Shown here piece by piece: positions 1 through 8,128 of a DNA stretch of 64,000 bases (position 1 is its first letter; every line of letters begins with the position of its first letter). The position numbers and the translations under genes were made by a program. Under the pieces are notes generated by a model, which was not told the DNA's origin, did not search any database, and saw nothing but the letters and a program-made list of their open reading frames with translations. The DNA lies in NCBI RefSeq assembly GCF_014385165.1, contig NZ_JACRTF010000001.1:868001-932000 (forward strand). The letters are read 5' to 3'. This DNA comes from Jilunia laotingensis (lineage in GTDB: Bacteria; Bacteroidota; Bacteroidia; Bacteroidales; Bacteroidaceae).

Positions 1-507
1 CTTCGTACCTTCATTGTTCTGGTTAAAAGCCAAAACGAGATGTACCCGGTGCAGCTTATTCTCATATCCCAGTTTCAAAGCATCGTGAAAACGTCCTGCA
101 ACGTTCCAGTCAAGGCTACCCAACAGGCGTTCGTCATCATAGACCAACGGCTGGCGACCCAACTGGGCAAACGTTCCCTTCCCCAAGTCCAGCCTTGCCC
201 AAGCCTCATGGAGAATAAAGCGACCGTTTTTATCGATCTGCGGGTCTTGTCCCCACACACCGACATGCTGTGCAGCCAGCTTCATCTGTAAACGCTCCCG
301 CTTATACCCCAGTGCAAAACGCGCACGGTTGTTTATAAAGAAAGCGGGCAACTCCCCTTCCAACCGGGGCAGAAGCGCACCGTTGCGATACTCGGCACGA
401 GTCCTCAACTGTGCATCGATGGCAAACTCATTCTTTTTCTCCTGCGCACTAAGAGTGGCAGCCGAGCAGAATACTAATCCTGTTAAAATAACTGTTGTAA
501 GTTTCAT
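1..507 (-). CDS. Alginate-export/porin-like outer-membrane protein, C-terminus cut by window edge
   Basis: Reading leftward from the ATG at 507, an open frame of 169 codons runs off the window edge. It begins with a signal peptide ending near LSAQ. Alternating beta-strand-like segments follow (an EFAIDAQLRTRAEYRN-type opening, then NNRARFALGYKRERLQMKLAAQ). The opening resembles alginate-export/Bacteroidetes porin beta-barrels. It starts 6 bases after the ccsA-like stop and so is the last visible member of the nrf operon. The product probably forms an outer-membrane pore. Assignment to the alginate-export family rests on the N-terminal pattern only, so the substrate is unknown. Confidence 0.7.
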   Translation of the reverse strand, partial: MKLTTVILTGLVFCSAATLSAQEKKNEFAIDAQLRTRAEYRNGALLPRLEGELPAFFINNRARFALGYKRERLQMKLAAQHVGVWGQDPQIDKNGRFILHEAWARLDLGKGTFAQLGRQPLVYDDERLLGSLDWNVAGRFHDALKLGYENKLHRVHLVLAFNQNNEGTK

Positions 508-513
508 AAAGTA

Positions 514-1305
514 TCAGTTTAAATTGTAAGTATGAACACTTGTTCCTTGTGCCGAAGGCAGATAGTTGATGCCATACCAGCACATCTGGAGTAGAAGAAA
601 ACAAATCAGCAACCCCGCCAGTGCTTTCCGGTGACTTCTGGGCTGATGGAGCCTGAAATGTATATAACAGAGATATCCGATCCACGTAGCCGCTGCCCAA
701 GTTTCTTTAGGGTCCCAACTCCAATAATGCCCCCACGCTTCCTTTGCCCATAATGCACCGAAAAGCATTCCCAAGGTCATAAAAGAAAGTCCTACATATA
801 CCAGATTATCACAAAGCTCCATTTCCCGTTCAGCAGCAGGCTTCTTCTTGATCCAAAGCAGATAAACGGCCATTACCGCTGCAGCTCCCAGCATAGCGTA
901 AGCAAACATGTACACAATGACGTGCGGTGCAAACCACGGGCTTTGCAAAGCGGGCATCAATGTCTTGTTATGAATTTCAGGTTTAAACAGATTGATGCAG
1001 ATAAATACCAGTGACAATAGGAAGCTAAAGCTAAGTATCCATTTGTATTGCCAACGGACATACGTGATAATACCCGCTAACGGCAGGAAGAAGGAGTACC
1101 ACAAACGGGTCTCTCCCATCGTACGCATCGGTGGACGCTCCAACGAAATCCACATTCCCAGAATAAAGGCAAAAAAGACCAGCAGTCCCGCCAACGTAGC
1201 TCCCAGCACCCAGCCCCGGTTACTACCTTTCCATGCGGCAACGGCTCCGATTCCCCACAAACAAAGGGATACGGCAGCAAAAATCCAGAAATAATCCCAA
1301 CTCAT
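514..1305 (-). CDS. ccsA: CcsA/ResC-like cytochrome c assembly protein
   Basis: A 263-residue polytopic membrane protein of the haem-handling CcsA/ResC/CcmC superfamily. The diagnostic tryptophan-rich WWD-type motif (WGHYWSWDPKETWA) lies in the second half and flanking histidines are present. I chose the ATG at 1305: it overlaps the ResB-like stop as ATGA and is preceded by a strong AAAGGAGG ribosome site. The longer open frame to 1398 lies inside the upstream gene. With the ResB-like protein it would form the system II cytochrome c synthetase that attaches haem to NrfA and NrfH, matching its place directly downstream of them. Confidence 0.85.
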   Translation of the reverse strand: MSWDYFWIFAAVSLCLWGIGAVAAWKGSNRGWVLGATLAGLLVFFAFILGMWISLERPPMRTMGETRLWYSFFLPLAGIITYVRWQYKWILSFSFLLSLVFICINLFKPEIHNKTLMPALQSPWFAPHVIVYMFAYAMLGAAAVMAVYLLWIKKKPAAEREMELCDNLVYVGLSFMTLGMLFGALWAKEAWGHYWSWDPKETWAAATWIGYLCYIHFRLHQPRSHRKALAGLLICFLLLQMCWYGINYLPSAQGTSVHTYNLN

Positions 1306-2546
1306 GCCTTTTCCTCCTTTCTTGTATGAGACAGTGCAAACATGCAGACAGCACCTACTATCATCATCCAGATGCCTGCATACACCACAGGCAACCACGG
1401 ATCACGCACCAGTTCAAACACGCTGATATCACTCCACCGCCCTTTGGACTCGTCATAACTCAACTGGTAAATTTTCCATCCGTCTATCTCAAACGGACGA
1501 TTCACTTCAATCGTTGCTTTTTCCAGAGCGCCCGACTGAGTATAAACGGTCACATCGGAAGCAAAACGTCTTGGCTCTCGTTCGGGCATGATCAGGCTCA
1601 TCTTCTGATTGAGCCGGAGTGCTTTATAAGGAAACATGAAACTCCCGCAGCTCACCCACCCCTCGCGTTGCTCGCCACTCTCCGTGTTTTTAGCTTTCAC
1701 ATAAACGGCATAAGCCGCACCTATGGAATGAAAATCCACAAATTTCAGCGTATCCTCCGTTGCCACGCTGGCAGCCATCGGTAATTTTTCCGTCACTTCG
1801 ATCTCCCAATCCACCAGGCTTCCTTGCCGGAAGTCCTCTTCAACCAACAGGTTTGCCGGTTGACCTGCCGGAAGTGCTTTCCCCGATTCATTGTCAATCA
1901 GCATCAGTTTAGGCGGATACTCGTCGATGCTGAAATCGTGTAGTTCCACCGCCAGCGGAAGCTCCTGCATCTCTTTTTGCCGGTTGAAAGCCCGCCATTC
2001 CGCTTTACCGGTCTGTGCCGTCATTTCAAGCCTTTGCATATCGGCACTTCCCAATACCGCCCCTGCCAATGCAAGGAATAGTCCCAGATGATTGAGCAGG
2101 AAAGGAATATCACGTTTCCAAGCAAAGTGATGCATACGTCTCAGGATGACCATCCCAAGCAAAGTGATAAACCATAAAAAGAGCAACACGAATGAACAGG
2201 CAGAAAGCATTTGTGAAAATCCCAGCCAGCTTTCGACTCCGGTAACGGAGGCTTCCGGACGTATCTGCCGGATAAGCCCCATCACCACCGTCATCATTAC
2301 CAACGAAATCATTGCCGGGATGGCAGCCTGATAGCTACTCATCCAACGTATCAGATAGTACTTCCGGAAGAAAACATAAAGTGACAGCAGCAGAAGCACA
2401 TAGGCTGTTCCCACCCAGACATTCACCGGCCAGACAAGGAAGGAAAGCGTACACTTTCCCAAAGTTATCTGCCAGAGTATACCAATCAGAAAGAGTCCGC
2501 CACACAGGACGAACCCCTCCTTATATCCCCATGGTTTTTGCCACAT
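1302..2546 (-). CDS. resB: ResB/Ccs1-like cytochrome c biogenesis protein
   Basis: A 414-residue membrane protein. It has hydrophobic segments in the first ~165 residues, a large extracytoplasmic domain in the middle (about 190-370) and a last transmembrane helix near 385-405. This is the ResB/Ccs1 layout, the partner of CcsA/ResC that keeps apocytochrome thiols reduced and presents them for haem attachment. It starts 3 bases after the nrfA stop and overlaps the next gene by 4 bases, so it is translationally coupled within nrfH-nrfA-resB-ccsA. Sequence similarity to canonical ResB looks weak by eye; topology and position carry the call. Confidence 0.75.
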   Translation of the reverse strand: MWQKPWGYKEGFVLCGGLFLIGILWQITLGKCTLSFLVWPVNVWVGTAYVLLLLSLYVFFRKYYLIRWMSSYQAAIPAMISLVMMTVVMGLIRQIRPEASVTGVESWLGFSQMLSACSFVLLFLWFITLLGMVILRRMHHFAWKRDIPFLLNHLGLFLALAGAVLGSADMQRLEMTAQTGKAEWRAFNRQKEMQELPLAVELHDFSIDEYPPKLMLIDNESGKALPAGQPANLLVEEDFRQGSLVDWEIEVTEKLPMAASVATEDTLKFVDFHSIGAAYAVYVKAKNTESGEQREGWVSCGSFMFPYKALRLNQKMSLIMPEREPRRFASDVTVYTQSGALEKATIEVNRPFEIDGWKIYQLSYDESKGRWSDISVFELVRDPWLPVVYAGIWMMIVGAVCMFALSHTRKEEKA

Positions 2547-2549
2547 AAA

Positions 2550-4031
2550 TTATAAATTCGCTAAACGTCCGTTGGCCTTCGCAGTCTCCAGCCATTGCGG
2601 CACTCTCTCTTTCAGGAACTTGTCCTTGTTCTCATGCTCTTTCTGCATATCCAGACCGATGTATTCCTGTGCTTTCGCCTTGGTCGAGATGTCCGGCATC
2701 GGCACTTCACCTGTAAATCCGTTATTTGCCAATACTTTAGATATCGACAAGCGAGCTTGCAAAGCTTTATCAAGCCCGTGTCCCAGAATGCGCTGTATCT
2801 CCTGCGGAGCATGGAAAGCACCACCGTGTGAAGCCACACCGAAGTCCCATCTCCATTGCGCCTGACGGATCAGCTTCAACGCTTCCTGCATCTGAGCTTC
2901 CGTAGCTCCCTGCTCCCATGCATATTTAGCTTCGATATGCGCCTTCGCCAATTCCTGTTCCAGACGGTTACGGATTTCATTCGCTTTGCGCTGACGGTCG
3001 TAGACGTTGTTACGAAGTGTCTCTTCGCTCTCGCGATGGCAAGTCTGGCAAGTGCGGTCGATCATAGCCAACGGGCTTTGAATGTGGTGGTCGCTGAACT
3101 TCATTCCTCCTTCGCTCTTATACGGCATGTGGCAATCGGCACAGGACACACCCCGCTGGGCGTGTATACCCATTTGTGAAATCTCATAATCAGGATGCTG
3201 TGCTTTCAGGATGCGAGCCTTGCTCAACGCATGTGTATAGTCGGCAAAATCCGCTTCGTCATAATAAGCCTCCATGTCTTCCACCGTGAAACCTTTGTCC
3301 CACGGGAAGGTCAGATACTTGCCATCTCCCTTGAAATAATATTCCACGTGGCATTGGGCACAAACCAACGAACGCATCTCCTGCGGAGTAGCCTTGTCGA
3401 TGTCCTTTCCCTGACGGGCAAATGCTTCACGCAATGCCGGGCGACTGATTTGCAGTTTCATGTTCTCCGGTTCATGGCAATCGGCACAGCCGATCGGGTT
3501 CACGATTTGATCACCGATAGCTCCCCATTTATTATTATAAAAAGAATCGACACCGACAGCCTGCATCATGCGAGGTACATCGGGACTCTTACAAGTCCAG
3601 CAAGTGGAAGGTTGCGGCCCGCTGTGCGCATCCATCGGAGCCCCGGTGCGCAAACTGCGCGTGATATCCTCTATGGCGTGCATATGCCCGCGCGGGGTAG
3701 TATAATCTTTCGAGAAAGCATATCCTGCCCAGAGAACCACCATTTCGGGACGTTTCTCCAATACATCCACCGCTTCGCTGCCGTTAAACTCACTTTCAAA
3801 ATCAGTTTGTGCAGTCTGCTTCCACGTGTCATACTGACGGGGATAGTTTTCGCCGAACACTTCATTGTGTGCTTCGATGCCTTTGATGTCTACCCGTTTA
3901 TTGTTGAAAACGCTGACTACCTCCGCCCGGCGTTCCATCAATGAAGAAACCACCAGTCCTAAAACAAATACGACCACCATTGTCACACCGAACAACAGCC
4001 ATCCTTGCCACGACTTTATTTTCTTTTCCAT
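2550..4031 (-). CDS. nrfA: Ammonia-forming cytochrome c nitrite reductase NrfA
   Basis: A 493-residue pentahaem enzyme that reduces nitrite to ammonium with six electrons on the outer face of the inner membrane. An N-terminal hydrophobic segment (about residues 10-31) serves as signal or anchor. Five haem sites are visible: the catalytic CWTCK with lysine as proximal ligand near residue 144, then CADCH (~181), CAQCH (~223), CADCH (~296) and CQTCH (~329). The CXXCK site marks it as a true NrfA. It lies 53 bases downstream of nrfH, its membrane quinol-oxidising partner. Confidence 0.97.
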   Translation of the reverse strand: MEKKIKSWQGWLLFGVTMVVVFVLGLVVSSLMERRAEVVSVFNNKRVDIKGIEAHNEVFGENYPRQYDTWKQTAQTDFESEFNGSEAVDVLEKRPEMVVLWAGYAFSKDYTTPRGHMHAIEDITRSLRTGAPMDAHSGPQPSTCWTCKSPDVPRMMQAVGVDSFYNNKWGAIGDQIVNPIGCADCHEPENMKLQISRPALREAFARQGKDIDKATPQEMRSLVCAQCHVEYYFKGDGKYLTFPWDKGFTVEDMEAYYDEADFADYTHALSKARILKAQHPDYEISQMGIHAQRGVSCADCHMPYKSEGGMKFSDHHIQSPLAMIDRTCQTCHRESEETLRNNVYDRQRKANEIRNRLEQELAKAHIEAKYAWEQGATEAQMQEALKLIRQAQWRWDFGVASHGGAFHAPQEIQRILGHGLDKALQARLSISKVLANNGFTGEVPMPDISTKAKAQEYIGLDMQKEHENKDKFLKERVPQWLETAKANGRLANL

Positions 4032-4084
4032 AATCGATAATGTGCTAATGTGCCAACCTAATGATTGACAGCTATTTTATGAAT

Positions 4085-4672
4085 TTATTTATTAATCATT
4101 TTACGAAGCCATTCCGGGGTCGGTGACTCCGGATAAGGGACTAATGCATCGGGAGTGGTGGAGAGACTGTTCTGCCCATGAGCTACCTCGCGGTGACAAT
4201 CCCAACAAGCTTTGCCTTCGCCCACCTGAGCCCTCATGTAATCGATACGCCCGGTAGAGACAAATTCCGTGTTAAGCTGCGTATGGCAACGGATGCAGTT
4301 GTTCATAATCACTTCCGCACTTTCATCGTTTGCCTGTATCACCTGATGTTCGCCTTTGGTGAGGAATACCGCTACATGCCGCATACCGTCCATCCCTTTG
4401 AACACCCATTTCTTCACCGCATTTTCGTGGGGTACATGACAATCGTTGCAAGTGGCATCCCGTCCGTGGGAGCTGTGCATCCATGTGGCGTAGTAAGGTC
4501 CCATAATATGACAGTTGACACAGGCAGCCGGATCGTCGCCCAGATAAGTATGTGCCCGGAGCATATACAAGAAGAACAGCCCTCCGCCCACAATCAGCCC
4601 TGACAAAGTAATGGCAATCCTCTTCCATCGTCTGGAAGGAAGCCACCTATTGATAATCTCTTTTACTTTCAT
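4085..4672 (-). CDS. nrfH: NrfH, membrane tetrahaem quinol dehydrogenase subunit
   Basis: A 195-residue NapC/NirT-family cytochrome. A single N-terminal transmembrane helix (about residues 20-38) is followed by four CXXCH haem sites: CVNCH, CNDCH, CIRCH and CWDCH. It takes electrons from menaquinol and passes them to NrfA in the NrfH2A4-type complex. It is the first gene of the leftward nrf operon, and its upstream region holds a CRP/FNR-type palindrome (4729-4744). Confidence 0.95.
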   Translation of the reverse strand: MKVKEIINRWLPSRRWKRIAITLSGLIVGGGLFFLYMLRAHTYLGDDPAACVNCHIMGPYYATWMHSSHGRDATCNDCHVPHENAVKKWVFKGMDGMRHVAVFLTKGEHQVIQANDESAEVIMNNCIRCHTQLNTEFVSTGRIDYMRAQVGEGKACWDCHREVAHGQNSLSTTPDALVPYPESPTPEWLRKMINK

Positions 4673-4699
4673 AAGACACAGATAAATGTATTACGGGAG

Positions 4700-4707
4700 C
4701 AAAGTTG
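4700..4707 (-). promoter_or_regulatory. Putative -7 promoter box of the nrf operon
   Basis: On the minus strand the bases here read CAACTTTG, one mismatch from the Bacteroides -7 consensus TAnnTTTG. They lie about 28 bases before the nrfH ATG. The imperfect box and absence of a clear -33 element would suit an activator-dependent promoter. Confidence 0.4.
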
Positions 4708-4728
4708 AGGAAAAAAAAGGAATCAGGA

Positions 4729-4744
4729 TGTAATCTACATTACA
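4729..4744. promoter_or_regulatory. CRP/FNR-class palindrome upstream of nrfH
   Basis: The 16-base sequence TGTAAT-CTAC-ATTACA is a perfect 6-4-6 inverted repeat with the spacing typical of CRP/FNR-superfamily sites. Its centre is about 43 bases before the predicted nrf transcription start, the class II activator position. A further TGTAATC half-site lies at 4758-4764. An FNR- or HcpR-type regulator is the natural candidate; which one is inference. Confidence 0.6.
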
Positions 4745-4894
4745 CTTTGCAAAAAAATGTAATCGAAGGTAAAGTTATAATGTATCAATAAAGAACATTG
4801 CATTGAAAAGCAGTAGTTCAACAACCCCAAAAGGGTACATAAAGGGATTGAACAAGCACACTTTATAAATTAAATATACCTTTTATAAAAGAAA

Positions 4895-4986
4895 AACATC
4901 CGGATGTTATTATATAAAACATGGGGATGTTTTAATATAGAACACCCGGATGTTTTTGTATAGAACATAGGGATGTTTTAGTTATT
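4895..4986. repeat. Four tandem 23-bp repeats with a 14-bp palindromic core
   Basis: Units begin at 4895, 4918, 4941 and 4964 with exact 23-base spacing. Each starts with a 14-base core; the first, AACATCCGGATGTT, is a perfect palindrome, and the others keep the GGATGTT half with changes in the left half. AT-rich 9-base linkers separate the cores. A spacing close to two helical turns would put bound proteins on one DNA face. No spacers like those of CRISPR arrays are present. Confidence 0.8.
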
Positions 4987-5903
4987 CAACTTTAATTCCT
5001 GATATATAGGTAATAGGGATTTTATCAACTACATCCTATAGACTGTCATTTTGAATAGCAATACCTAATAAATCAAAATATGGAATAGCCTTTTTAAAGA
5101 TTGTCATATCCTAATATAGGTTTACATTATCAACAACAATTAAAAATAGGATATAATGAAGAGAAAAGGATCACAAACTGATTTTTTCCATATACTACAC
5201 CCTTATATACAATACACACCTAACTTTAACTTTAGACGAATATTCTCACCGTTTCTTACCGATTCCAACAACTGGTAACACAAACTGCAGTTGGAAATAA
5301 TTTATTTGAGACTTATTTATCTTCCCCCTATTCTATCAGATACCACAATTTATCATCCATACTATATTTGTTTTATGTCTACCAAACCACCGCACTTATA
5401 AATAAAAGACATAGTTTTGTACACGTCTTTTAAAAAGTCTACAAACAAGGTCGAACATATCCGAGTGTCCACTCACACTTCATTTCTTTCTTGAAAAACG
5501 GCACTTTACAATAGTCCACGAAAGCACAACCCAAACGGTTTACATAAATATAAAATGATAGAAAAAAAAATTATTAATTGCGACTTATACATAATATAGA
5601 TATTTATAAATAATGTAGACACTTACACTTTAAATTTATTATATTTTGATTTCTTAATATATATTCAGTAAAATCAAAAATCAAATTAATATTTTTGCCT
5701 CGAAATAAATTTATATCTGCAAATTCTTTAATATAATTTATTGCTGAGCATATTTTCAACCAAAATGAAATCTAGAATAAAAAGATAAACCTTTGTTTCA
5801 ATGTTTGCAAATACACAAATAGCTGATAAAGTTATAAATGTAATATTAAATTAAAATATCATATCGTTATTATAAACATTTTTTATTATTAAAAACTGAT
5901 GTT

Positions 5904-8108
5904 ATGAAAAAGTATTACCAATTAGCTTTTATGCTATTTTGCTGGTTTGCCTATGCAACTAGTGTTAATGCTCAGTCTCCTAATTCTGTATCGGAGGAAA
6001 AAACTGTAAGTGATGTAGAAAATCGAACAGTTTATGGTTTTGTTGGAGACTTAACTCTTGGAGGGTGCGGAATAACAAAATTTAAGACCGATACTCCACA
6101 AAATTTGGAATTACTCTCTCAATGGAAAAATGGATATGCTATATTCTCCGGAGCGGCAGCCTATGGAGAATATTATGTCCAAATGTATCATTATAATTCT
6201 GATGGTGTAGGTAAAGTAGAAAATATTTCATTTGCTAAAGTAAGCCTTGTTTCAGACAATTCAAAAGAAATAAAAGTTATGGAAGATAATGCTGTGAAGC
6301 TTTCTGACATGACTTTTGATTATTCGACAAATACAATGTATGCGGTAGGTTTTGAGCTGGGAGATACATTTCTTTACTCCATCGATTTACAAACAGGAAC
6401 CCTAACTAAAGGTCCTCTTCTCCAAACAAATGCGGAAAAACAAACTATAGCTACACTAGCTGCTACTTATGATGGTCGCTTATATGGACTTAACATGAAA
6501 GGTATACTTTTTAAAATCAACAAAGAAACAGGCAATCTGACACGCGTCATGGATACAAAAGTTCATTTGGGCTATATGCAATCCATGGAATTCGACCATA
6601 CTGATGATTGTCTTTATTGGGCTACAATGATTGGTCGAGCTGGTGTTTCTAACGAGTTGTATAAAATCGATGTTAATAAAAAAACGATTAAATCTCTCGG
6701 ACACTTAGGTGATGGTGGAGCAGGCACACAAGCACAGGGGCTGTATATTCCTTTTGTATTAGCGGGATTTGATGCACCGGGACAGGCAACCGAATTGAAG
6801 GCAGTTCCGGCAGAAAAAGGTGCCCTTGAAGCAACGATTACATGGAAAAACCCCGTCAAAACACATGGCGGAGACGATTTATCCGGAAATATGAATGTTA
6901 TATTAGAAAGGGATGGAGAAGTTATAAGCAGTTCCATGAGTGAAGCCGGGGCGGAGATGTCATGGACTGACAAATCGGTAAAACTGGGAGAACATACCTA
7001 TACGGTAAAAGCAATCAATGAAAAAGGGGAAGGCGCTCTTGCTGAAGTATTTGTATACGTAGGAGATGATGTCCCGGCCACTATAACAGACTTGATGGCA
7101 AGCGTGGGAAATGAATGTAAGAATATTAAACTGACATGGAATATTCCGGACAAAGGCGCTCATGGGGGATATTATGACAAATCGAATGTCAGATACAGAA
7201 TTGTACGCTATCCGGATAATACGGTTTTGGAAGAGGAATATGGGGGAACTTCTTATGAAGATAATACTATTAAACGTTTGGGAGCTTATTATTACGGTAT
7301 CACCGGCTTCAATAAAGCAGGTTCTAATAACGAATATAAAAGAAATGAGATTATTATTGCCGGTAAAGCGGTAGAAGTTCCTTATGATTGTAGTTTTAAC
7401 GATGAAACGATTGCTAGAAATCAATGGACTTTTGTAAATGGTAATCATGATGGAAATAGTTGGCGTGTAAATTCAGGTTTAGGCACGATCTTATTTAATG
7501 ATTATGTCATTGCAGCCGAATATGTATTAAACCCGTTAGACAGTCAACTGGATGCCGATGAATGGTTGATTAGTCCTCCTATTAATTTTGAAGCAAATAA
7601 AGATTACTATCTAAGTTTTGATGTACGTTCTGCAGGGGTGGATGAGTTGAACATTACTTTTGGAGACTTGAACACTGTTGAAGCTCAAAATCAGAGGATA
7701 GTATCCGGCTTGTTCACGGAAGAAGCTGAAGGGGCGTTTTATACCTATCAATTCCAGTTACCTAGAACCGAAGGCATCCATTGTGTCGGGATTAATTTGG
7801 TGACCATGTATGGAGATAATACAAGCCAACTGTTCCAAATCAATAATGTCATGATTGCAGAAGGCATACCAGACGGAATCGAAACCGTGAATGCCGGAGG
7901 AAATACTAAAGTCAGTCTGGATGGTGACCGTCTTGCCATTGAAGGAGACTTCAATACCGCCTATGTTTATGATACAACAGGTATATGTGTCGCCACATTG
8001 AATAAAGCCAATGCTGAAACGACTACGACAGGCTGGCATCCGGGCATTTATATTGTCAAAATAGCCAATACCGATTCTGTATATACCCAGAAAATCACTA
8101 TTAGATAA
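5904..8108 (+). CDS. Secreted protein with fibronectin-III-like and choice-of-anchor-J-like domains and Por-type tail
   Basis: A 734-residue exported protein. Residues 1-23 form a signal peptide ending in VNAQ. An N-terminal region (~40-290) looks like a beta-propeller, with repeated phrases such as YDGRLYGLN and DDCLYWAT. Two fibronectin-III-like segments follow (~295-390 and ~395-490), then a region resembling choice-of-anchor-J/cleaved-adhesin domains (~495-655, with WLISPPINF). The C-terminal ~70 residues end in GIYIVKIANTDSVYTQKITIR-like sequence, typical of Por/T9SS sorting tails. It leads a three-gene group; the next gene starts 20 bases on. Surface display or secretion is likely; the ligand is unknown. 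Confidence 0.75.
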   Translation: MKKYYQLAFMLFCWFAYATSVNAQSPNSVSEEKTVSDVENRTVYGFVGDLTLGGCGITKFKTDTPQNLELLSQWKNGYAIFSGAAAYGEYYVQMYHYNSDGVGKVENISFAKVSLVSDNSKEIKVMEDNAVKLSDMTFDYSTNTMYAVGFELGDTFLYSIDLQTGTLTKGPLLQTNAEKQTIATLAATYDGRLYGLNMKGILFKINKETGNLTRVMDTKVHLGYMQSMEFDHTDDCLYWATMIGRAGVSNELYKIDVNKKTIKSLGHLGDGGAGTQAQGLYIPFVLAGFDAPGQATELKAVPAEKGALEATITWKNPVKTHGGDDLSGNMNVILERDGEVISSSMSEAGAEMSWTDKSVKLGEHTYTVKAINEKGEGALAEVFVYVGDDVPATITDLMASVGNECKNIKLTWNIPDKGAHGGYYDKSNVRYRIVRYPDNTVLEEEYGGTSYEDNTIKRLGAYYYGITGFNKAGSNNEYKRNEIIIAGKAVEVPYDCSFNDETIARNQWTFVNGNHDGNSWRVNSGLGTILFNDYVIAAEYVLNPLDSQLDADEWLISPPINFEANKDYYLSFDVRSAGVDELNITFGDLNTVEAQNQRIVSGLFTEEAEGAFYTYQFQLPRTEGIHCVGINLVTMYGDNTSQLFQINNVMIAEGIPDGIETVNAGGNTKVSLDGDRLAIEGDFNTAYVYDTTGICVATLNKANAETTTTGWHPGIYIVKIANTDSVYTQKITIR

Positions 8109-8128
8109 TCATCAAAATTAGAATCATT

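Larger units (their letters stand above)
4673..5903. other. Long AT-rich non-coding region between nrfH and a surface-protein gene
   Basis: About 1.2 kb with no convincing gene on either strand. It holds the nrf regulatory site, the tandem 23-bp palindromic repeats, and then some 900 very AT-rich bases leading to the gene at 5904. No promoter could be assigned confidently to that gene. Confidence 0.7.

Noticed and set aside
3195-3944. 249-codon frame antisense to nrfA
   Set aside because: nrfA on the other strand has five haem motifs; the antisense frame has no recognisable features.
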